Source of the DNA: Corallococcus macrosporus DSM 14697
Lineage (GTDB): Bacteria; Myxococcota; Myxococcia; Myxococcales; Myxococcaceae
Assembly (NCBI RefSeq): GCF_002305895.1
Contig: NZ_CP022203.1
Location: 5,434,501 to 5,498,500, forward strand
DNA length: 64,000 nt
Reading direction: 5' to 3'
The notes beneath the pieces were generated by a model. That model had not been told where the DNA came from. It saw only the letters and a program-made list of their open reading frames with translations, and did not search any database. This document shows positions 54,101 through 61,392 of this stretch, piece by piece. Position 1 is the stretch's first letter. Every line of letters starts with the position of its first letter. Both the position numbers and the translations under genes were made by a program.

Positions 54101-54697
54101 CACCTGGGCCTGCCATGCGCCCTTCGCGTCCACCTGGGCCGCCACACCCGCCACGGTGACGACGTCGCCGGCCGCCGCCTGCCCGGCCACGCGGAAGCGC
54201 ACGGCGCCCTGCCCCGGCGCGACCTCCGCCACGGGCGGCGCCTCGGTGAAGGAGAGCCGCACGGGCGCGGCCTCCACCGCCACGCTGCGCACGGCGAAGT
54301 CCTGGAGGACGACCGCGCCCCAGGGCACCTCCACCGTCGCAGCCTCCGGGCTGACGCGGCTGGAGACGGGCAGCGAGCGCGCATCCACCTTCAACCGGTG
54401 ACGTCCCGGCCGCAGGTGCAGTCCGCCCGTCGCGTCGGGCACGCGGGAATCGACACCGGTGACGTGGAAGCGGCCCGTCGCGTCCGTGCGGACCTCACGG
54501 CCGGTGGTGAGCACCAGGCGCACGTCGGGCAGTCCCGGCTCGTCCGCGCCGCACAGCCCATCACCGTCGAGGTCCTGGCACACGCGGCCCGCGATGGTGG
54601 AGGCCTGCGACGGCGTGTCCAACGACAGCGCCTGCGCACGGACGCCCAGGGGCAGCAGGCACGCGGCGGCGAACAGGCAGGCCAGCGCGCGCTTCAT
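51101..54697 (-). CDS. Outer-membrane beta-barrel protein with SdrD-like N-terminal domain
   Basis: 1198 residues. The signal peptide (LFAAACLLPLGVRAQA) is followed by an SdrD/Cna-like module at about 35-110, GRVCQDLDGDGLCGADEPGL then RTDATGRFHVTGVD, whose Asp-rich loop probably binds calcium. Further Ig-like modules lead into a long C-terminal barrel from about 550 with alternating strands, ending YLRAEVAY with a terminal aromatic residue as in BAM-inserted proteins. It resembles the outer-membrane usher or secretion-pore style of myxobacterial surface operons, but no family is recognised. Its start overlaps the stop of the upstream gene by ATGA. Confidence 0.78.
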   Translation of the reverse strand: MKRALACLFAAACLLPLGVRAQALSLDTPSQASTIAGRVCQDLDGDGLCGADEPGLPDVRLVLTTGREVRTDATGRFHVTGVDSRVPDATGGLHLRPGRHRLKVDARSLPVSSRVSPEAATVEVPWGAVVLQDFAVRSVAVEAAPVRLSFTEAPPVAEVAPGQGAVRFRVAGQAAAGDVVTVAGVAAQVDAKGAWQAQVPLVAGENLLPITASGAEGAVRLYRQRVDVVPRDGGWLVAPRPMLPVASLRLPAGRDSAAASGTSRVQVEAPAGTRIHTPEGEVVVGPEGRADAVVVLSPGRNQVPVRLTLPEGPPREETLEIAASVRPFAVGLLDVEATYALGSGGVQLRGRGSAHAELRLGAVDVVGELDLRDTDGRTLNGASPPDWLRPRVPERFDRAADPDLAPAEWGDDSVSLTPNPTEARLRVEARHAEHGRAGLGTYRARLHDREVGRYHRPLFGPYAELQAGSEQARVGVKAFGGSLTDPVRQVSAVPAHEELRATGGSLYYLGAASVAEGSELVRVEVRDGVTGLPLGERHLIRGVDYDIDYFAGRILLARPLSFLAGEAWLRTSAPTEAPEPVLVVDYAALRLADSGDTAGGEVWAEWRGARLGVGAVREGREGQPYSLYTGRASTALGGYRVAAEVASSRGTAVDSSFFGVSDDGGLSFLRPRPEAGTGAEAVSLQLSGPGLHGEGTVDAAFRLRGRGFSDGAHTDAALFRQSSLRVSQPLGKLRLTLLADERRSADPRAPFMDSPFSARVLAAGVGWEEARWGVRAEVRDSRLNAARVAGVGPTLFGGRTSAGVAGSLRVFERLQLRAAHRQALALHGEGPGRFDDTFTSAGVDVQVDRDTRAGVFGGWGPELGPRAWANVESRRGQDVFYGGYSVDVDGPDFGAGRTLTGARTELPGSGTALFVEDVGSHDATAVRLARAVGFQQQVSGGFSVGARYERGVRSLLDVGSPLEREAGGVFGQLVLPRLRLDGRVELRREEGTPERGSGVAVDRLQAVVALAAQARLLEDLTASGRVDFARTVNADVLETRLVEGYAAVAWRPGPWLVVARYGITRELLPGVRSAFGDRALQTFSLLPAVRLGDRLSVAAGLHAGRTHVEDSARWVWTGTIRPAVRVVGGLEVGAELARRTASPEGERLSAVRAEVAYRVDERLRLATGYTLLGFSGLGLTPGSSDNQDRLYLRAEVAY

Positions 54698-56592
54698 GGG
54701 CGCACCTCGGCCAGCGCCGTGACGCCCGTGGCGACATCCGCGACGGACACGCTCACCGGCCCCGGCGCGCGCACGGTGAAGGACGTGCGCCCGCCCTCCA
54801 CCCGCGCCTCGACGCGCTCACCGCCCGTCAGCGAGACGAAGACCTCGCGCCCGGGCAGCACCTGTCCGTTCGCGTCCTCCACCCAGTACGTCACGCGGGT
54901 GCCGCTCACCGTGAGGCGCACGTTCACCGGAATCTCGGGCGCCAGCCGCACGCGCACCGTCGCGTCGGACGGCACCAGCGGGCCCTCCAGCGGGAACACG
55001 GGCCCCAACGGACCCAACACGTGGACCGTCCGCGTCAGGCCCGTCCACACCCCGTGCGAAATCTCCAGCGTCGCCGGGCGCGCCGGCCCCAGAGGCACCG
55101 TGCCATCCCAGCTCGTCGTCACCTCGCGGCCATTCACACGCAGCGGCTGCTCCGGCACCGGAAGGCCCGCCAGGTCGGACACGCCCGCGTACAGCTCGTC
55201 GTCGGTGCGCCAGACGGTGATGCGCGCGGGCTCGGTGCCAGCGGGCCCCCACGCGCGGGCATGCAGGTCCACTTCCGTCGCCTCGCCCGTTGCCGGCAGC
55301 GTCCAGTCGCTGATGAAGCCGCCGGGTCGCGGCTCCTCTGGCGGCGTGAAGGCCCCCACCGGCGCGCGCAGCTCCACCGTGGCCCCCGGCCGAGGCCGGT
55401 TGAACGCGTCGCGCGCCGTCACCGCCACGCGCGTGCGAGCCCCGTAATGCACCAGCGCCTCGGCCCGCTCGATGCGGCTCTCCGCGACCGGCCCCTGCAC
55501 CAACTCCAACGCCGGCGTCTCGCGCGAGCCGGGACCGCGCTGCGGCCATGCGACTTCGATGCGCTCGTCGTCCGCCAGCGTCCGCGGCGCGGTGTAGCGC
55601 CACTCCAAGAGGCCGCCTGGCGAGCGCGTGGGGCCCCGCAGGGTGCCGTGACGCACCTGCGTGGTGACGCGCGCGTCCTCCACCGGCAGGCCCATCGCGT
55701 CACTCGTCGCGCAGACGAGCCGGGCCTGGGACACGCCGTCCGCGGGGAGCCGCTGCGGCTGGAGCACACACGCCAGACCGTCCGTGGGCGGCAGCCGCAG
55801 GTCAATGGGCATCCGCCGCACGTTGCCCACCTTGTCCACCACCCGCCCCTGCCCGATGCGATGTCCGGGCGGCACGATGATGGGCACGCGGAAGCGGCCG
55901 TCGGGGCCCGCCGCCACCGGGCCGAAGGTCCGCCCCGCGATGTCGATGGCGATCTCCGCGTCGGGCTCGGTCGTCCCTGGCAGGTTCACCGACGCGGCCA
56001 GCGGCACGAGCACGCGCCCGTAGGCCCCGTGCACCGACTGCGGGCTGGGCCAGGCGGAGAAGGCCACCAGGATGGCCACCTCGGGGTAACGCGTGTCCGG
56101 CAGGACATAACGCGCGCGGTACGTGCCCGGCCCCGTCCGCTCCAGTCCCTCCACGCGGCCCACGCTCACCCGCACCACGGGCGGCGCGCCGCTGTCATCC
56201 GCGGTGCCATCCGGCCGCACCAGTTGGACCGTGAGCCGCGCCTCCTTGTCCCTGCCCTTCACCGGCGCGGGGGGCTCCAGCGAGAGCCGCACCTCCGCGG
56301 CCGGCGGGCCCAGCACGTAGCGCGCGCGGGCCTCCAGGCCATCCACGCTCGCGCGGACCACGACGTCGCGGGCGCCCGCGCGCGGCACCACCACGTAGGT
56401 GCGCAGCGGCGGCTGCGCGGCGCCGTCACGCAGCTCCGCGCCGTCGGCCCGCACGGAGGGCTTGCCCATCGGAACCGGACGGCCCGCGGCGTCCTTGCGG
56501 ACGAGCGCCACGGGGAATCCATCCGGCGCCACGGCGGACGACGGCCCGAGAATCTCGAGCGTGTCCGCCCAGGCCGGGGCACACAGCAACAA
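54694..56592 (-). CDS. Secreted Ig-like domain protein
   Basis: 632 residues from a TTG. The first residues LLCAPAWADTLEILGPSSAV are the end of a signal peptide. The frame stays open back to a TAG at 56632, and a CTG at 56619 would add NRFLLLGWL, making a complete signal peptide; no ATG or GTG is available. The rest is a chain of Ig/invasin-like beta domains, with repeated phrases such as GDAGR-type turns and LPADGVSQARLVCATSDAMG and VAVTARDAFNRPRPGATVEL. It lacks a membrane anchor and is probably periplasmic or surface exposed. It is coupled by ATGA to the barrel gene and is likely a partner of it. Confidence 0.72.
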   Translation of the reverse strand: MLLCAPAWADTLEILGPSSAVAPDGFPVALVRKDAAGRPVPMGKPSVRADGAELRDGAAQPPLRTYVVVPRAGARDVVVRASVDGLEARARYVLGPPAAEVRLSLEPPAPVKGRDKEARLTVQLVRPDGTADDSGAPPVVRVSVGRVEGLERTGPGTYRARYVLPDTRYPEVAILVAFSAWPSPQSVHGAYGRVLVPLAASVNLPGTTEPDAEIAIDIAGRTFGPVAAGPDGRFRVPIIVPPGHRIGQGRVVDKVGNVRRMPIDLRLPPTDGLACVLQPQRLPADGVSQARLVCATSDAMGLPVEDARVTTQVRHGTLRGPTRSPGGLLEWRYTAPRTLADDERIEVAWPQRGPGSRETPALELVQGPVAESRIERAEALVHYGARTRVAVTARDAFNRPRPGATVELRAPVGAFTPPEEPRPGGFISDWTLPATGEATEVDLHARAWGPAGTEPARITVWRTDDELYAGVSDLAGLPVPEQPLRVNGREVTTSWDGTVPLGPARPATLEISHGVWTGLTRTVHVLGPLGPVFPLEGPLVPSDATVRVRLAPEIPVNVRLTVSGTRVTYWVEDANGQVLPGREVFVSLTGGERVEARVEGGRTSFTVRAPGPVSVSVADVATGVTALAEVRP

Positions 56593-56631
56593 CCATCCGA
56601 GGAGGAGAAACCGGTTCAGGGCCGAGGCAGT

Positions 56632-58293
56632 CTACAGGGCGCGCTCGCTGTGCCGAAGCGCCTTCCGCATCGACGCGCGCGGCCGAAGCCAGCACGCCAG
56701 CAACAGGATCACCCCGGAAAGCGTCAACGGCCCGCCCCCTGTGCTACAGCCCCGAAGCGCCTCGTCGCGCCCAGGCCCCTCCGCGACGAAGGTCACCGGC
56801 GACACCGAGGAGGACGAAGATGACACCGGCTTCAGCGCGCGCCCCGGGATGACGCGCGCTCCCGTGGGCGCGTCCGCCACGGGCTGACACACGGTGGGCG
56901 GTGCATACACGCGGAGCCGGAAGGCGCTGCCCGGCCTGCCGGAGATGAGCGCCGCCAGCGAGTTGTGACCATCCAGCGGCGCGCGCGTGGCCACCAGCGC
57001 GACGCCCTGCTTGAAGCGGGACGGGTCCACCAGCTCGCGGCCGTTGATCCACACCCAGCCCGCGGTGGAGTCCTGGCCGTTGTAGCCGTTGTCCACGCAC
57101 AGCACGCCGTCACCGGTGCCCGCGAAGCCGAGCGCCACGCCGTTGGGCTGACCGCTGGTGCGCGCAACCTCCAGCGCCGCGAGCAGCGGCCAGGCGCCCG
57201 GCCGCGTACACACCTCCTCGGGCGAAGGCGCGTCCACCGCCGCGAGCTTGCAGCCCGGCGCGTCATCCAGCCTGAAGGTGAAGGCATGGACGTTGAAGTC
57301 ACCGTTCTCCGAGACGGTCCACACCACGCGCACCGTGCCGTCCGCGTCCATGCTCAGATCGGTGAGGCTCTCGTTCTCCGGCGTCTCGGTGATGGCGTAG
57401 AGCGTCTGCGTGCTCACGTCATACAGCACGATGTCGAAGTCGTTCTTCGCCGGATCCCTACGCTCGAAGGCGATCAGCGAGCCGCTGATGCTGGGGTTCG
57501 CGTCCATCCCCGGCAGCGCCAACCGCTGCTCCGCGCCGCCGTTCAGCGGCTTCCAGTAGATGTCCCGGTCCGTCACGCCCTCAATGGTCCGCGTGCTGGC
57601 ATAGACGGCGATGTCGCCGTTGGTGTCCGGCTGGGACTCCTCGCCTTCGCTGCCCGTCAGGGCCTGCGAGGTGAAACCGTGGGCGCTCCGCCGCGCCTGC
57701 CAGATGTCGCAGCGCAGCCCCTGCTCGTCGCACTTGGCCCAGACGATGGCCGAGCCATCCGGCGACACCGCGGGCGTGCGGTCCTGGAACGTGTCGTCCG
57801 TGAGCCGCGTGAGCGTGCCCTGGTCCAGGTCATACACGGCGAGCTCCGGCTGCGACGTCACGCCGGTGTAGCCGAAGTCCTGCCACGCCACCGTGCGCCC
57901 ACCAATCACCGCGGAGCGGCGGCTGCTCCCCGCCTCCGGCGCCAGCTCGCGGGGCGCCGAGTCCACGCCCACGTCGAACGTATAGATGGCGCTGGAGGTG
58001 CTCACGCGCGTGAAGACGATGGTGCCGCCGGAGACGTCCGACACGAAGTCGAACGCGCCGCCGTTGGGGATGGCGGCGTCCACGAACGTCTTCAGGTCGT
58101 GGTAGCGAATCTCGCTCGTGCCTCGGGCTTCGTTCGTATAGGCCACCAGCGGCCCGCTGACGTGCGGGTCCGTCTGGTCCCCCGGCCCCCCGGCCACCAC
58201 CTGCAGGGTGCCTGTCAGGGTGCGGAGCTCCGGAGTGGAGGCGAAGGCGAGCGGGGAAAGCAGGCAGCAACTCAGGGCCAGTGTCCGCAGCAT
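56632..58293 (-). CDS. Secreted beta-propeller protein with MYXO-CTERM-like tail
   Basis: 553 residues, first gene of the riboswitch operon. A signal peptide (MLRTLALSCCLLSPLAFAS) is followed by WD/TolB-like propeller blades: GPLVAYTNEARGTSEIRYHD, GGTIVFTRVSTSSAIYTFDV, DGSAIVWAKCDEQGLRCDIW and NGDIAVYASTRTIEGVTDRD. The C-terminus has a serine stretch, RGCSTGGG, a hydrophobic helix (LSGVILLLACWL) and a basic end, which looks like a MYXO-CTERM-type sorting tail. GGGAGG precedes the ATG. The protein probably sits at the cell surface with the other three operon products. Confidence 0.8.
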   Translation of the reverse strand: MLRTLALSCCLLSPLAFASTPELRTLTGTLQVVAGGPGDQTDPHVSGPLVAYTNEARGTSEIRYHDLKTFVDAAIPNGGAFDFVSDVSGGTIVFTRVSTSSAIYTFDVGVDSAPRELAPEAGSSRRSAVIGGRTVAWQDFGYTGVTSQPELAVYDLDQGTLTRLTDDTFQDRTPAVSPDGSAIVWAKCDEQGLRCDIWQARRSAHGFTSQALTGSEGEESQPDTNGDIAVYASTRTIEGVTDRDIYWKPLNGGAEQRLALPGMDANPSISGSLIAFERRDPAKNDFDIVLYDVSTQTLYAITETPENESLTDLSMDADGTVRVVWTVSENGDFNVHAFTFRLDDAPGCKLAAVDAPSPEEVCTRPGAWPLLAALEVARTSGQPNGVALGFAGTGDGVLCVDNGYNGQDSTAGWVWINGRELVDPSRFKQGVALVATRAPLDGHNSLAALISGRPGSAFRLRVYAPPTVCQPVADAPTGARVIPGRALKPVSSSSSSVSPVTFVAEGPGRDEALRGCSTGGGPLTLSGVILLLACWLRPRASMRKALRHSERAL

Positions 58294-58326
58294 CGGAGAG
58301 GACCTCCCGGGGATTCCGAAACGAAG

Positions 58327-58354
58327 ACCCACGCCTCGCTCAAGGCGCAGTGGG
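58327..58354 (-). terminator. Expression-platform terminator of the cyclic di-GMP riboswitch
   Basis: On the minus strand CCCACTGCGCCT pairs with AGGCG-TGGG around TGAGCG, followed by TCTTCGTTTC. A second hairpin, CCGGAA/TTCCGG (58356-58370), lies just before it. Together they can serve as terminator and antiterminator parts between aptamer and gene. Confidence 0.6.
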
Positions 58355-58374
58355 CCCGGAACCCTTCCGGTGCT

Positions 58375-58462
58375 GACTTCCCACGGCGGTCACGGCCGGC
58401 CGGACTTCAGGCCCCGCGGCTTTGCGCACCCGGGCTTTCGCCCGGGATTGCCCTTGAACAGG
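58375..58462 (-). promoter_or_regulatory. Cyclic di-GMP-I (GEMM-I) riboswitch
   Basis: The minus strand reads AAGGGCAATCCCGGGCGAAA, then GCCCGGG, then TGCGCAAAGCCGCGGGGCCT. This matches the GEMM-I core: GGGCAA, a GAAA tetraloop stem, and CGCAAAGCC with a tetraloop receptor, then the second stem closing at GACCGCCGTGGG. Deltaproteobacteria are rich in this class. It sits between a promoter and the beta-propeller gene, so cyclic di-GMP should set transcription of the four-gene surface operon. Confidence 0.88.
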
Positions 58463-58478
58463 AATGACTCCTCCCGGG

Positions 58479-58508
58479 AGTGTAGGGAGCCCCCTCGCCA
58501 TGGGTCAA
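58479..58508 (-). promoter_or_regulatory. Promoter of the riboswitch operon
   Basis: Minus-strand TTGACC (58503-58508), an 18-base spacer and TACACT (58479-58484). The aptamer begins about 20 bases downstream, the right spacing for a riboswitch leader. Confidence 0.6.
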
Positions 58509-58514
58509 GGCGAA

Positions 58515-58547
58515 CACCCGCTCGCCTCCACGGCTGCGGAGCGGGTG
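58515..58547 (-). terminator. Hairpin after the FecR-like gene
   Basis: 9-bp stem CACCCGCTC/GAGCGGGTG with a 15-base loop, a few bases after the stop at 58554, followed by TTCGCCTT. It separates the kinase/FecR operon from the riboswitch operon. Confidence 0.55.
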
Positions 58548-58553
58548 CTGGTG

Positions 58554-59504
58554 CTACTGATTCCAGATGTTCTCGGTATCCGTCTTGAGGGGCGGGGGTG
58601 TGGTGTCCACCACGACGTCCTTGGTGTCCTGTTGTCGGGTGCGCCCCACGCCGTGGGCCTGGACGTCCACCGTGTTGCGGCCCTCGCGCAGGACGACCTT
58701 TCGCTGGAAGTTTCCCTCCGCATCGGACGTGACGGTGACGCCATCCACCTGCACGCGGCTGCCGGGTGAGGCCTGGCCCCGCACGACGAGCTCGCGCTGG
58801 CGGCGGGTGCGCTCGGTGGGCCAGTCCACCTTGAGCAGGAGGCTGGTGGGGATGGCGGACGGCTCCGACGGCGCCTGTCCCGGCCGCACGACGGCCTGCT
58901 GCCCGGCGCGGACGATGACGACCTTGCCCTGGCCCACGAGCGTCACCTCGCCTTCGCGCGTGCCCACGGCCACGGTGCCCTCGCCGTTGTTGCTCATGGT
59001 GAACTCGCCGGCCTGCTGCAAGGTGGCCGTCGCGTCCGAGTTCGCCGCCTTCACCTCGAAGGTGTGCCGTTGTCCCGGGCGCACGACGGCGGTGGCCATG
59101 CCGCGCTGGAGCAGGATGCGGGAGAGCGACTCGGTCAGCGCGTCCACGGAGATTTCCGTGCCCGGGTCCATGTGCACCTCCACCGCCTCGCCGCCAATCA
59201 GCATGGCGTACGAGCCGTCATCGGTGCGCACCCGCTCGTCGCGGCGCAGCGTCGTGCCCACCGTGGCCTCGCGCCACGTGCCGTCCGTGTTCTGCACCTC
59301 CACCTTGCCGGACACCTGCGTCAGCTCCAGCTCCAGCGGCTTGTGCACCGCCGGCGCCTCCACGACGGGGGGCGCCACGGGCGGAGGGGGCGGCGGTGGC
59401 GGCTGGCGCAGGAAGACGAACCACCCCACCGGCAGCGCCGCGAGAATCAGCGCGAGGCCAATGAGGAAGGGCGCTTGACGGCGCGATGGGCGGGAATCAG
59501 CCAT
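58554..59504 (-). CDS. FecR-domain membrane-anchored protein
   Basis: 316 residues. One N-terminal membrane segment (about 12-34, FLIGLALILAALPVGWFVFL) and a run of eight prolines lead to a FecR-like domain (about 60-215). Its repeated phrases include VSGKVEVQNTDGTWREATVG, RTDDGSYAMLIGGEAVEVHM and ATLQQAGEFTMSNNGEGTVA. A C-terminal Ig-like carbohydrate-binding-style module (VRGQASPGSRVQVDGVTVTS) follows. It is anchored in the inner membrane facing the periplasm. It follows the histidine-kinase gene by 40 bases, so it may report envelope or surface state; no sigma factor gene is adjacent. Confidence 0.82.
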   Translation of the reverse strand: MADSRPSRRQAPFLIGLALILAALPVGWFVFLRQPPPPPPPPVAPPVVEAPAVHKPLELELTQVSGKVEVQNTDGTWREATVGTTLRRDERVRTDDGSYAMLIGGEAVEVHMDPGTEISVDALTESLSRILLQRGMATAVVRPGQRHTFEVKAANSDATATLQQAGEFTMSNNGEGTVAVGTREGEVTLVGQGKVVIVRAGQQAVVRPGQAPSEPSAIPTSLLLKVDWPTERTRRQRELVVRGQASPGSRVQVDGVTVTSDAEGNFQRKVVLREGRNTVDVQAHGVGRTRQQDTKDVVVDTTPPPLKTDTENIWNQ

Positions 59505-59544
59505 GGGCAGCCTCGTTAGCTATCACAGGCCCAGCGGAGGGCCC

Positions 59545-61392
59545 TCACGCCTTCGGCAGCTTCACGGTGAAGCAACTGCCCTGCTCGACCTCCGAGCGGA
59601 CCTCGATGCTCCCGCCCGCCTCCGTCACCACACGCCAGGCCACGCTGAGCCCCAGCCCCACGTTGGACCACACGTCCTTCGTGGTGAAGAAGGGCTCGAA
59701 GATGCGGGGCCGGTGGCTGGGGGCAATCCCCTTCCCCGTGTCCTCCACCTCCAGGAAGCCGAAGCCGTCGGCCTCGCCCGTGCGCAGGGTGAGCCGCTTG
59801 TCCGGTGACTTCAGCATCGCGGTGCGCGCGTTGGACACCAGCGCCAGCACCACCTGCGACAGGTGGCCCGGGTCCGCGCGCACGCGCGAGAGTCCGTCCT
59901 CCAGCACGCTGGTGAGCACCACGCCCTCGCCGCGCACCTGGTGCTCGGTGAGGGTGAGCGCGTCGCGCACCACGGCGTTGAGGTCCACCGGCCGCAGCTC
60001 CGCGCGCTCGCGCTGCTGGGAGAAGCGCAGCAAGTTCTGGGTGATCTCCTTGCAGCGCTTGGCGCTCTGCTCGATCTTCCGCAGCGACTCCAGGTCCGGG
60101 TCCGCGGCGCCGCGGTCCAACATCAGCAACTGCACGTTGCCGAGGATGCCGGCCAGCGGGTTGTTGATTTCGTGCGCCACCCCCGCGCCGAGCTGCCCCA
60201 CCGCGGCCAGCTTCTGCGCCTCCACGAGCTGCGCCTGGGCCGCCTTCAGCTCCGCGGTGGCCTCGTCCACGCGGACGCGCAGGTCATCGTTCCAGCGGAG
60301 CATCCGGGCGCGGGCCGCCTCCAGCTCCTCGCCCATGCGGTTGAAGGTGGTGGCCAGCTCGCTCAGCTCGTCCTGGCCCGTGACTTTCACGCGCGTGTCC
60401 AGCTCGCCGCGGCCGTAGGCCTCCGCGCCGCGCACCACCTCCGCCAGCCGCAGGTTGAGGCGGCGCGTGAAGAGCGCGCCCAGCCCCAGCAGCACCAGGA
60501 AGGTGGCGCCAATGGACAGCAGCACCGTGCGCCGCATGCCGTGGACGGGCGCCAGCGCGGCGGCCTCGTCCACCTCCACCAGCACGTCGAAGCGCATGCC
60601 ATGGGGCACGCGCGCCACGCTGACGCGCCGGGCGGGGGACTCCACGCGGAAGCTGCGCACCGGCTCCGCCAGCGGCGCCGCCGGGGCCAGCAGGCGCGCG
60701 CCCAGCTCCGGCGGCAGCACCTGGCCCCGGCGCTCGGGCACGGTGCTGGCGAGCACGCGGCGCTCCTCGTCCACCAGGTGGATGCGCCCCAGCCCGTCTC
60801 CCAGGCGGCGGCGCAGCACCGCCTCCAACGGCTGCAGCACCACCTCCGCGACGGCGAAGGGCGCGCCGTCCCCCTCCGCCAGCTTCACCGCCACGGCCAC
60901 CGCCGAGCGCCCCTCCTCCGCGTGGACGTACGCGCTGCCCAGCGCGGCCTGGCCCTTGCCGCCCCCCCGCAGCGTCTGCACGGGGATGGAGCGCACCAGC
61001 CTGTCCACGGAGTCGGGGGAGAAGGCCGGGTGCCCGTCGAACGCCCGCGCGCGGAAGACGGGCGCGCCCAGCGGGCGGCCCTCCGCGTCCAGCTTCAGCA
61101 CCGCGCTCACCGCCGGGGACTGGCCATACAGGAGCCGCAGCGCGCCCTGCGTCTCCGCGTCGCTCGCGGCCTGCCAGTCGATGAGCTCCGCCGAGCGGGC
61201 CAGCGCGTCCACCACCTCCATCACGGTGGCGCCCACGGACTCCGCGGTGGCGGTCGCCTGCGCGCGCTGCTCCGCGTCGATGCGGGCGGCCAGCTCCGCC
61301 TCCGCGCGCGAAAGCAACAGGAAGCCGACCGCGGCCAGGGGAAGCACCGTCGCGGCGAGCATGAACAGGACGAGTTGCTGGTAGAGCCTCAT
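59545..61392 (-). CDS. Membrane sensor histidine kinase (CACHE-like, HAMP, HisKA, HATPase)
   Basis: 615 residues. A first membrane segment (about 7-28) and a second (about 282-305) bracket a periplasmic sensor of about 250 residues, probably double-CACHE. A HAMP linker follows (RLAEVVRGAEAYGRGELDTR), then a coiled coil and a HisKA domain with phosphoacceptor His407 in GAGVAHEINNPLAG. The ATPase domain has the N-box VSNARTAML, G1 VEDTGKGIAPS and GLGLSVAWRVV. The NtrB-like H box suggests an enhancer-binding-protein partner. No response regulator is in the window. Its ATG overlaps the stop of the upstream hybrid kinase gene. Confidence 0.92.
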   Translation of the reverse strand: MRLYQQLVLFMLAATVLPLAAVGFLLLSRAEAELAARIDAEQRAQATATAESVGATVMEVVDALARSAELIDWQAASDAETQGALRLLYGQSPAVSAVLKLDAEGRPLGAPVFRARAFDGHPAFSPDSVDRLVRSIPVQTLRGGGKGQAALGSAYVHAEEGRSAVAVAVKLAEGDGAPFAVAEVVLQPLEAVLRRRLGDGLGRIHLVDEERRVLASTVPERRGQVLPPELGARLLAPAAPLAEPVRSFRVESPARRVSVARVPHGMRFDVLVEVDEAAALAPVHGMRRTVLLSIGATFLVLLGLGALFTRRLNLRLAEVVRGAEAYGRGELDTRVKVTGQDELSELATTFNRMGEELEAARARMLRWNDDLRVRVDEATAELKAAQAQLVEAQKLAAVGQLGAGVAHEINNPLAGILGNVQLLMLDRGAADPDLESLRKIEQSAKRCKEITQNLLRFSQQRERAELRPVDLNAVVRDALTLTEHQVRGEGVVLTSVLEDGLSRVRADPGHLSQVVLALVSNARTAMLKSPDKRLTLRTGEADGFGFLEVEDTGKGIAPSHRPRIFEPFFTTKDVWSNVGLGLSVAWRVVTEAGGSIEVRSEVEQGSCFTVKLPKA

